Below, piece by piece: positions 1 to 5,053 of a stretch of 6,187 nucleotides of DNA; position 1 is the stretch's first letter, and each line of letters opens with the position of its first letter. Position numbers and translations under genes: made by a program. The notes beneath the pieces are model-generated. The model was not told where the DNA came from and did not search any database. It saw only the letters and a program-made list of their open reading frames with translations. The DNA is from JAWOGN01 sp046496815 (lineage in GTDB: Bacteria > Desulfobacterota > DSM-4660 > Desulfatiglandales > Desulfatiglandaceae): positions 1 through 6,187 of the forward strand of contig JAWOGN010000345.1 of NCBI GenBank assembly GCA_046496815.1, given 5' to 3'.

Positions 1-336
1 TTGGCAATTCTGGGAACAAAGTACCTGATGACGGGACCCGTATATCCGGATGCCTTGGAAAAATTCGGAATCGGCCATGAGATACCGGATGAGACCGAGA
101 GAGAGAAAATCGACGAAATAATTTTTCGGGAATTGGTGAATGCCGTTTTTCGCGAAGAATCGCGAATGTACTTTAATGAAGTGATGGGGAGGATGAAACA
201 GAGAGGCTGTGATGCAGCGGTGCTTGGGTGCACGGAGATTCCGCTGATCGTCGATCCGGATGATTGTCCCTTGCCCACGCTGGACTCTACCCGCCTGCTT
301 GCCAGAGCCGCCCTCAAGCATGCGCTGGAAAAATAA
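1..336 (+). CDS. Aspartate/glutamate racemase family protein, C-terminal part (5'-truncated by window edge)
   Basis: This is the C-terminal half of a cofactor-independent amino-acid racemase, most like aspartate racemases. These enzymes invert the alpha carbon using two cysteines, one in each half of the protein. The visible part opens with a LGTKYLM segment (residues 4-10), the usual 'LLGTxxTM' strand that begins the second lobe. LGCTEIPLI follows at residues 75-83 and carries the second catalytic cysteine (Cys77); a D-S-T near residue 95 matches the closing 'DTT/DST' region. The family is usually about 230 residues, so roughly the first half, including the first catalytic Cys, lies upstream. 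The TTG at position 1 is therefore probably an internal Leu codon and not a start. The exact substrate (Asp, Glu, hydantoin) cannot be decided from this half. The stop is followed by 122 non-coding bases before galE, with no clear terminator. Confidence 0.85.
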   Translation: MAILGTKYLMTGPVYPDALEKFGIGHEIPDETEREKIDEIIFRELVNAVFREESRMYFNEVMGRMKQRGCDAAVLGCTEIPLIVDPDDCPLPTLDSTRLLARAALKHALEK

Positions 337-458
337 GCAGCAAGCGGAGCCGGTCTCATGAGTGCAGGTTGGTTTTTCGAAATGCCGAGGTGTCGTTAAT
401 TTTGTGGGGAGAAAAATTGGTCTGATTTTTTGTCAATCAAATAGCAGAAGGAAACATT

Positions 459-1475
459 GTGAACATACTCGTAACAGGCGGTGCCGGCTACATTGGCAGT
501 CATACGTGCCTGGAACTCCTCCAGGCAGGCCATGAAGTCATCGTGGTCGACAATTTGTCGAACAGCAAAGAGGAATCGTTGAGAAGGGTTCAACGTCTCA
601 GCGGAAGACGTCTGGAATTTTTTGAAGTCGATCTTCTGGATAAGCAGGCATTGAACCGGGTATTTCAGGGTGTTCTTATCGATGCCGTGGTTCATTTTGC
701 AGGGCTCAAGGCGGTTGGAGAATCCGTTGCCGTTCCGCTCCGGTACTATCAGAACAATGTGGCGGGGACAACCGTGTTGTGTGAGGTAATGGAAACGCAT
801 GAGGTCAAAAATATTGTTTTCAGTTCATCCGCCACTGTCTATGGGGATCCACACACCGTTCCCATTCGTGAGGATTTTCCACTCTCTCCGACAAACCCCT
901 ATGGGAGAACCAAATGGATGATTGAGGAGATATTGCGAGATTTGCACCGTGCGGATGGCGCATGGAACATTGCGCTGTTGCGCTACTTCAATCCCGTGGG
1001 TTCACATCCAAGCGGACAGATCGGTGAGGATCCGAATGGGATACCGAACAACCTGCTTCCGTATATCGCTCAGGTCGCGGTCGGCAAACTCCCGGATCTG
1101 CCCGTTTTCGGAAAAGACTACCCCACCCCTGACGGCACGGGTGTTCGAGACTATATCCACGTTGTGGATCTCGCGATAGGTCATATCGCCGCGCTGCTGA
1201 AACTTGGGTCGAATCCGGGGGTGGTTACGTATAACCTGGGGACCGGCCGAGGATACAGTGTGCTGGAAATGATATCGGCCTTCGAGAAAGTGTCGCGAAA
1301 AAAGATACCTTATAAGTTTGTCGAGCGCAGAGCCGGCGATATTGCATCATGCTATGCAGATCCTGCTTTAGCAAAAAGAGAGCTGAATTGGTCGGCCGAT
1401 AGAGGTATCGATGCCATGTGTGCGGATTCATGGCGGTGGCAATCCGCCAATCCGAACGGCTACGAGACATCGTAA
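459..1475 (+). CDS. galE: UDP-glucose 4-epimerase GalE
   Basis: GalE interconverts UDP-glucose and UDP-galactose in the cytoplasm with tightly bound NAD. It serves galactose metabolism and supplies galactosyl units for surface polysaccharides. The 338-residue length equals that of E. coli GalE. It is an extended SDR: the Rossmann nucleotide-binding motif GGAGYIGS is at residues 7-14, the D31-N32 pair (VDN) binds the NAD ribose, SSSATVYG is at 122-129, and the catalytic YxxxK is Tyr148/Lys152 in NPYGRTK. The substrate region RYFNPVGSHPSG is at 175-186, and the C-terminus (WRWQSANPNGY) matches the usual GalE end, so the gene is complete. The start is GTG at 459, chosen because AGAAGGA lies 6 bases upstream and the Rossmann fold begins at residue 2. 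The flanking genes are not sugar genes, so it is probably a single-gene unit here. The epimerase call is strong; a C4 epimerase with broader UDP-GlcNAc activity is possible. Confidence 0.95.
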   Translation: MNILVTGGAGYIGSHTCLELLQAGHEVIVVDNLSNSKEESLRRVQRLSGRRLEFFEVDLLDKQALNRVFQGVLIDAVVHFAGLKAVGESVAVPLRYYQNNVAGTTVLCEVMETHEVKNIVFSSSATVYGDPHTVPIREDFPLSPTNPYGRTKWMIEEILRDLHRADGAWNIALLRYFNPVGSHPSGQIGEDPNGIPNNLLPYIAQVAVGKLPDLPVFGKDYPTPDGTGVRDYIHVVDLAIGHIAALLKLGSNPGVVTYNLGTGRGYSVLEMISAFEKVSRKKIPYKFVERRAGDIASCYADPALAKRELNWSADRGIDAMCADSWRWQSANPNGYETS

Positions 1476-1511
1476 TTCCCGAGGCGTCTTCAAGGAAACA
1501 GGGATGCGTCA

Positions 1512-1550
1512 GGCCCCGGATAGACCGAAGTGGCGCACGCGGCCGGGGTC
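1512..1550 (+). repeat. GC-rich inverted repeat (possible RNA stem) between galE and the membrane protein gene
   Basis: GGCCCCGG (1512-1519) can pair with CCGGGGTC (1543-1550) over eight positions, one of them a G-U pair, enclosing a 23-nt loop. No T run follows, so it does not look like a factor-independent terminator. It sits in the leader of the gene starting at 1589. A chance structure is quite possible. Confidence 0.35.
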
Positions 1551-1588
1551 AAGGAAGCGGTCGACTTTGGCGCGAAGGGACACGATTG

Positions 1589-1996
1589 ATGAGGACGTTT
1601 GCGAAACGTATTACGCTCGTGTTTGCCGCCGGTTGTTTGGGTGGACTGGCGAACAGTGTGACGGTGTGGGCGTTTGGCGCGTATGGGATCACCCGAGCGC
1701 TGGGCGTTCGGTTGGCTCCGAATCTATCCGCCGGATGGCTCTACCCGCGCCTTGTATGGGGAGGGCTGTGGGGATTGCTTTTTTTGTTGCCGGTGCTTCG
1801 AAGCAATCCTCTGAAGCGGGGGGTTTTGTTAAGTCTCGGCCCTACGCTGGTGCAGCTCTTTGTTGTATTTCCTTACCAAGGAAAGGAGGGAGTGTTGGGG
1901 ATGGGTCTCGGGGCACTGACCCCACTGTTTGTATTTGTGTTCAATGCCGTTTGGGGAATTGTGACGGCGATCTGGATACACTATATCCGAGAGTAG
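1589..1996 (+). CDS. Conserved hypothetical integral membrane protein (four predicted helices)
   Basis: This is a 135-residue, very hydrophobic protein with no enzyme motif that I recognise. Four membrane segments can be read at about residues 8-30, 50-70, 77-95 and 103-130. Conserved-looking features are Gly/Asn/Trp-rich patches: GGLANSVTVWAFGAYGIT (18-34), WLYPRLVWGGLWGLLFLLP (50-68), GPTLVQLFVVFP (84-95) and GALTPLFVFVFNAVWG (108-123). The overall pattern resembles a family of uncharacterised proteobacterial membrane proteins, but I cannot name it and the function is unknown. The reading frame is open further upstream to 1418. I chose ATG 1589 because GAAGGGA (1574-1580) lies 8 bases before it, hydrophobicity begins at once, and the upstream part overlaps the galE end and reads as Arg-rich noise. 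It lies 113 bases after galE and 110 bases before the next gene. The start is reasonably sure. Confidence 0.75.
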   Translation: MRTFAKRITLVFAAGCLGGLANSVTVWAFGAYGITRALGVRLAPNLSAGWLYPRLVWGGLWGLLFLLPVLRSNPLKRGVLLSLGPTLVQLFVVFPYQGKEGVLGMGLGALTPLFVFVFNAVWGIVTAIWIHYIRE

Positions 1997-2106
1997 CTGC
2001 GACAAAGAAATAGGGAGACAAGACATCTCCGCAGGAGAAACACGGAGGGAGAGGAGCGGAATCGGAAAGGTCGAAGTCGCCTTTTTGCCGCGGTCGGGGG
2101 GATACC

Positions 2107-2430
2107 ATGCAAGACCAAGGGGCATATGAGAAAGCCAGGAAAAAAGTGGAGGCCAAGATAGGATTCTATATCCATCTGGCCGCCTATGCAGGGGTGAATA
2201 TCCTGCTCATGATTATTAACCTTGTCACATCGACTCAATACCTCTGGTTTAAATGGCCGCTCATCGGCTGGGGTATCGGGCTGTTGTTTCACGGGTTCGC
2301 CGTATTTGCATTTTCGAGAGGATTATCATTCAAGGAGCGGATGATCGAGAAGGAACTAAAAAGAGAAGTCCGCAAAAAACAACATGACGAGGAATCACAT
2401 GAGGCGAAGAGAAAAGGAAATTCCGGATAA
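2107..2430 (+). CDS. Small 2TM-domain membrane protein
   Basis: This 107-residue protein has the signature of the bacterial 2TM domain family: a basic amphipathic N-terminus (YEKARKKVEAKIGFYIHLAAY, about residues 7-27), a first membrane helix at about 18-40 containing NILLMIINL, a short aromatic turn (YLWFKWPLIGWGIG, 45-58), and a second helix to about residue 70 containing LFHGFAVFAF. The tail from about residue 75 is highly charged (Lys/Glu/Arg) and likely helical in the cytoplasm. In other bacteria such domains occur alone or attached to histidine kinases or LytTR regulators; the role of the stand-alone form is not established. The start ATG is preceded by GGGGGGA (2096-2102). Its 3' end overlaps the next gene by 32 bases, so translational coupling is likely. 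The family call is good; the function is unknown. Confidence 0.8.
   Translation: MQDQGAYEKARKKVEAKIGFYIHLAAYAGVNILLMIINLVTSTQYLWFKWPLIGWGIGLLFHGFAVFAFSRGLSFKERMIEKELKREVRKKQHDEESHEAKRKGNSG
2389..2394 (+). promoter_or_regulatory. Ribosome-binding site deciding the Nim-like gene start
   Basis: GAGGAA lies 4 bases before ATG 2399. The alternative ATG at 2384 has only A-rich sequence without a clear Shine-Dalgarno upstream, so 2399 is preferred. The site lies inside the 3' end of the 2TM gene. Confidence 0.5.
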
Positions 2431-2866
2431 AACCGAAGTGGAAGGAATCATTCGCAAATCATTGGTCTGCCGCCTGGCCCTATCGCGCAATAATTTCCCT
2501 TATATCGTACCGCTTTGTTTCGGGTATGAGGAGAATGCCTTGTACTTTCACATGGCGCGTGAAGGTGAAAAATTAGACATTCTAATGAAGAACCGAAATG
2601 TGTGTTTTGAATTTGACGCGGATCATGAGATCGTAAGAGGCGAAAACGCCTGCAAATGGGGGATGAAATACCGAAGTGTCATTGGATTCGGTACCGTTTC
2701 CTTCCTAGAGGATTCTGAATCAAAGCGGCATGCCCTCGATACCATTATGGGACAGTATTCGGAAGGAACGTTTGCGTTTCCAAAGGAAGTACTCGAAAAA
2801 ACAGTAGTCATCAAAGTTGACATCACCCGCATGACTGGGAAGAAATCCGGTTATGATCGGGGCTAG
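2399..2866 (+). CDS. Pyridoxamine 5'-phosphate oxidase-like / Nim-type flavoprotein
   Basis: This is a 155-residue single-domain split-beta-barrel flavoprotein of the pyridoxamine-phosphate-oxidase-like group that includes NimA-type 5-nitroimidazole reductases. Typical members bind FMN (sometimes heme or F420) as dimers; the natural substrate of most is unknown. Visible family motifs, numbered from ATG 2399, are LVCRLALSRNNFPYIVPL (22-39), the LYFHMAREGEKLDIL segment (48-62) that forms part of the flavin pocket, NVCFEFD (67-73), and CKWGMKYRSVIGFGTV (85-100). The closing RMTGKKSG (144-151) is also characteristic. An upstream in-frame ATG at 2384 would add five residues; 2399 is preferred for its GAGGAA site. 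It overlaps the 2TM gene before it and the nucleotidase gene after it (14 bases), which suggests one transcript. Nitroimidazole resistance should not be assumed from this similarity. Confidence 0.85.
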   Translation: MRRREKEIPDKTEVEGIIRKSLVCRLALSRNNFPYIVPLCFGYEENALYFHMAREGEKLDILMKNRNVCFEFDADHEIVRGENACKWGMKYRSVIGFGTVSFLEDSESKRHALDTIMGQYSEGTFAFPKEVLEKTVVIKVDITRMTGKKSGYDRG

Positions 2867-3821
2867 ATTCGAAAAGGAGACTGAAGTGGCCTTAGCGTTG
2901 GCCCGCAAGGCCGTAAATGCCACAGAGCGAATTCGGAAAAAGGGCATTGAAGCTGAGACCAAAGAAGACGGTACGCCGGTCACGCAGGCGGATATCGTTT
3001 CTCAGGCGATCATTTTGGCAGGGCTGCAACGGCATTTTCCAAATGACAGAATTGCCGCCGAGGAGACGCTGAACTTGGATGGCGAGACTGTGCTAAAAAG
3101 GCGTGCAGGGGAAATGATTCAAGAATTGATGAAGGCGGGTGATGCGGCAGAACACCTCGAGGATTGGGTGAATTACCGCGGTGATCCCCAAGGCTCCCGC
3201 ACTTGGATGATTGATCCGATTGACGGAACCAAGGGGTTCAAGAAAGGCCTTTGTTATGCCATTGCGATTGGACTCTATTTCGATGGGAAACCACAATTTG
3301 GGTGTATGGCCGTGCCATCTTTTCCGGAAATAGCGGGGACAAGAGAAGAAACGGTGATCGCATATGCGGGGGCGGGGATCGGCGCCTTCTGGGCGAAGGC
3401 CGAGGGTGAACGGCCGAAGAGACTCCATGTGTCCGATATCAATCGAATTTCAGAACTGAGGGTGGTCGGCTCCCGCGCGCATGACCGTGGGGATATCTGT
3501 GGGAAATTTGTGAAGGCGGCGGGGATCGCGCGGAGCGGCCGCATGGACGGGCAGGCAAAATACCTGATGCTGGCATCGGGTCAGGCAGATGTTTATATCC
3601 GTAGCGCTGATCCGGACTACGGGATTGCATTTGCGTGGGACCATTGTGCGGGTCAGGTGATTTTGGAAGAAGCGGGTGGCAGGGTCACCGACTTTGCGGG
3701 CAAAGCCTTAAACTACGATCAATTCACCGGAGACCCCATCAGAGATTTGGATGGCCTGGTTGCAAGCAATGCAACGTGCCATGATGAGATTTTGGCGCTT
3801 ATCGGAACTTTGGGTGTGTGA
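2853..3821 (+). CDS. HAL2-type 3'(2'),5'-bisphosphate nucleotidase (inositol monophosphatase superfamily)
   Basis: It probably removes the 3'-phosphate of adenosine 3',5'-bisphosphate (PAP), the by-product of PAPS-using sulfotransferases and of phosphopantetheine transfer. The 322-residue protein has the Li+-sensitive, Mg2+-dependent phosphatase motifs: PVTQAD (42-47), the metal-binding Glu pair AAEET (68-72), DPIDGTKGF (121-129) and WDHCAG (262-267), followed by EEAGGRVTD. The full DPIDGTKGF form, the long insert at about 75-115 before it, and MDGQAKY (231-237) with a following ADVYIR resemble eukaryotic HAL2/SAL1 more than E. coli CysQ. ATG 2853 overlaps the previous stop by 14 bases. A GTG at 2886 has an excellent AAGGAG (2874-2879) in front of it, but residues FEKETEVALALARKAV fit the usual 'YexELeVAxxAV' start of this family, so the longer form is preferred. 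A related sugar or inositol phosphate substrate is possible. Confidence 0.85.
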   Translation: MIGARFEKETEVALALARKAVNATERIRKKGIEAETKEDGTPVTQADIVSQAIILAGLQRHFPNDRIAAEETLNLDGETVLKRRAGEMIQELMKAGDAAEHLEDWVNYRGDPQGSRTWMIDPIDGTKGFKKGLCYAIAIGLYFDGKPQFGCMAVPSFPEIAGTREETVIAYAGAGIGAFWAKAEGERPKRLHVSDINRISELRVVGSRAHDRGDICGKFVKAAGIARSGRMDGQAKYLMLASGQADVYIRSADPDYGIAFAWDHCAGQVILEEAGGRVTDFAGKALNYDQFTGDPIRDLDGLVASNATCHDEILALIGTLGV

Positions 3822-3883
3822 CAGTGAACACGCTATGAACGTAATGAATGTTCAGCAGAGCGGATGAAACGGTTTGTTTCTCA

Positions 3884-3889
3884 AGGAGG
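3884..3889 (+). promoter_or_regulatory. Strong Shine-Dalgarno sequence for the 60-residue protein
   Basis: A perfect AGGAGG lies 6 bases before ATG 3896. It settles the start of the small gene against an in-frame upstream ATG at 3848, which would place this site inside the coding sequence. Confidence 0.75.
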
Positions 3890-3895
3890 AAAAAG

Positions 3896-4078
3896 ATGTT
3901 CGATAAGGAAGATCTTAAGCGAGAACCGGCTGCCGATAGATTGGCAGCTTTCAGGGACTTACCCGTTGAGATCTTAGAAAAGCTCACAAAGGCGGAGGTC
4001 AAAACATTCCTTTATGACGATGAATGGCCGAATTCACTTCGAGAAAAGTTAAAAGATTATTTGACGGACGCGATGTAG
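3896..4078 (+). CDS. Small hypothetical protein (60 residues)
   Basis: This is an uncharacterised, soluble, charged, probably all-helical protein of 60 residues. It has no signal peptide, membrane segment or cysteine. Two helical stretches are suggested: about residues 10-34 (Leu/Glu/Lys-rich, with FRDLPVEILEKLTKAEV) and about 46-58 (SLREKLKDYLTDA). They are joined by an aromatic/acidic turn FLYDDEWP (38-45), the part most likely to be diagnostic of a family. The start is ATG 3896, directed by a perfect AGGAGG; the frame extends back to 3848 but the upstream residues (Arg/Ser/Cys-rich) look non-coding. It lies 74 bases after the nucleotidase gene. The strong ribosome site suggests it is really expressed. 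I do not recognise the family and assign no function. Confidence 0.65.
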   Translation: MFDKEDLKREPAADRLAAFRDLPVEILEKLTKAEVKTFLYDDEWPNSLREKLKDYLTDAM

Positions 4079-4089
4079 TCACTTTAAAT
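4061..4089 (+). promoter_or_regulatory. Candidate sigma-70-like promoter for folE2
   Basis: TTGACG (4061-4066, five of six consensus bases) is followed after 17 bases by TTAAAT (4084-4089, four of six). It overlaps the end of the 60-residue gene and points at folE2, whose start is about 100 bases downstream. Its -10 element overlaps a perfect palindrome. This is pattern matching by eye only. Confidence 0.35.
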
Positions 4090-4100
4090 TCCCGGAATTT
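4086..4100. promoter_or_regulatory. Perfect 15-nt palindrome, possible operator of folE2
   Basis: AAATTCCCGGAATTT has perfect 7-base arms around one central base. It covers the last bases of the candidate -10 element and the expected transcription start, which is a usual place for a repressor. It does not look like the Zur box known from folE2 genes elsewhere. Read as RNA it could form a six-pair stem with a three-base loop, too weak and without a proper T tract to be called a terminator. Confidence 0.35.
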
Positions 4101-4176
4101 GCATTTTCCGCCCTGTTCAGGAGCGGATGCAGATGCCGGCCGATTTCCCGCGTAAATTTTGGGGCGAAAAGGCGAT

Positions 4177-4200
4177 ATGGGGAAATTCTTGAAGAAATGA
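4177..4200 (+). other. Seven-codon leader ORF overlapping the folE2 start (ATGA)
   Basis: ATG 4177 opens a frame encoding MGKFLKK and ends in TGA 4198-4200, sharing bases with the folE2 ATG (4197-4199). AAAAGG lies 4 bases before it. If translated it could couple ribosomes into folE2, whose own Shine-Dalgarno is poor. It is short enough to be chance. Confidence 0.25.
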
Positions 4201-4985
4201 AGATGGAAGATATTCAGAATCATAAGGATTACAGGAACATAGATATCGATCAGGTGGGAGTGAAAGGGATCCGCTATCCCATCACGGTCCTGGATAAAGA
4301 TATGGGCGAGCAGCAGACGGTCGCGGAGATCAACATGTATGTGAACCTGCCCCGCTACTACAAGGGGACCCACATGAGCCGATTTGTTGAAATACTCAAT
4401 GAGCACAGTCGTCGAATCTCTCTCCAAAACTTTTCCGATATCCTGGAGGAGATGAAGCTGAGGCTCAATGCGGAAAGCGCCCATATGGAGATGACCTTCC
4501 CTTACTTTATTAACAAGGCAGCGCCCGTGACAGGCACAGAGGGGTTGATGGAATATAAGTGCATCTTCAAGGGATCTCTCAATGAGGGAACCGACCTGAC
4601 TGTCATGATCTTTGTTCCCATATGCACGTTGTGTCCCTGCTCCAAGGAGATCAGTGAATTCGGCGCCCACAATCAACGAGGCGAAGTGCGCCTCCAGGTC
4701 AAGTTTAATAAGTTTGTGTGGATAGAGGATTTGATCAAGCTGGTGGAGGCATCGGCATCGAGCGATGTGTTTTCGATTTTAAAGCGGGAAGATGAAAAGT
4801 ATGTGACGGAAAAAGCTTACAAAAATCCAATGTTTGTCGAAGACATCGTCCGAGAGATTGCGCTAAAACTGGAAAGAGACCCCAACATCACATGGTTCGC
4901 TGTTGAATCCGAGAATTTCGAATCAATCCACAACCATAATGCCTATGCATACATCGAAAGAAGTAAAGTCAGTAAAGTTAGGTGA
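4197..4985 (+). CDS. folE2: GTP cyclohydrolase IB (FolE2)
   Basis: FolE2 converts GTP to 7,8-dihydroneopterin triphosphate plus formate, the first step of folate synthesis; it replaces the zinc-dependent FolE and accepts other divalent metals. The 262-residue length is normal. Visible family motifs are YYKGTHMSRFVEIL (54-67), the metal and catalytic region CTLCPCSKEIS (143-153), GAHNQRG with His158 (156-162), the conserved acidic position around Glu215 (FVEDIVRE), and SIHNHNA (243-249) near the C-terminus, which provides the other conserved histidines. ATG 4197 is used; ATG 4203 is nearly as likely. Neither has a strong Shine-Dalgarno (GGGGAA is 12 bases before the first). It is 118 bases after the small gene, with a candidate promoter and palindrome in between, and 68 bases before the formyltransferase gene, which uses a folate cofactor. 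In many bacteria folE2 is a Zur-controlled back-up of folE; whether that holds here is not visible. Confidence 0.95.
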   Translation: MKMEDIQNHKDYRNIDIDQVGVKGIRYPITVLDKDMGEQQTVAEINMYVNLPRYYKGTHMSRFVEILNEHSRRISLQNFSDILEEMKLRLNAESAHMEMTFPYFINKAAPVTGTEGLMEYKCIFKGSLNEGTDLTVMIFVPICTLCPCSKEISEFGAHNQRGEVRLQVKFNKFVWIEDLIKLVEASASSDVFSILKREDEKYVTEKAYKNPMFVEDIVREIALKLERDPNITWFAVESENFESIHNHNAYAYIERSKVSKVR

Positions 4986-5003
4986 TGGATACCTAGAAAT
5001 TAA

Positions 5004-5048
5004 CCTCCTGATTTTGCGGATAAATCGACATAATTGCAGCAGAGGAGG
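5004..5048 (+). promoter_or_regulatory. Possible Shine-Dalgarno-sequestering helix before the formyltransferase gene
   Basis: CCTCCT (5004-5009) is an exact complement of AGGAGG (5043-5048), the ribosome-binding site 5 bases before ATG 5054. Pairing would close a 33-nt loop and hide the site. The helix is only six pairs with no extension, and I see no known folate riboswitch, so regulation is a guess. The AGGAGG itself is a convincing ribosome-binding site and fixes the start. Confidence 0.35.
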
Positions 5049-5053
5049 ATCCC

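Noticed and set aside
417..445. Promoter for galE around TTGGTC or TTGTCA
   Set aside because: Neither has a reasonable -10 hexamer at 16-18 bases, and one would place the -10 at the start codon.
1411..2013. Plus-strand 200-codon frame overlapping the membrane protein
   Set aside because: Its product is Arg/Gly/Cys-rich with no fold signature, while the frame starting at 1589 gives a coherent four-helix membrane protein with a ribosome site.
2429..2866. Antibiotic (nitroimidazole) resistance gene
   Set aside because: The Nim-like fold is shared by many flavoproteins of unknown function; the sequence gives no ground for a resistance claim.
2886..3821. GTG start with AAGGAG for the nucleotidase
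   Set aside because: The site is attractive, but residues just upstream of the GTG (FEKETE) match the conserved N-terminus of the HAL2 family, so the site probably arises from Lys-Glu codons.
3825..3854. TGAACA/TGTTCA inverted repeat after the nucleotidase gene
   Set aside because: It is a six-base match across 18 bases with no T run or clear promoter; too weak to call a terminator or operator.
3999..4676. Long minus-strand open frame of 225 codons across the 60-residue gene and folE2
   Set aside because: It lies opposite folE2, whose motifs are unmistakable. The minus-strand product shows no family pattern and is a shadow of folE2 codon use.
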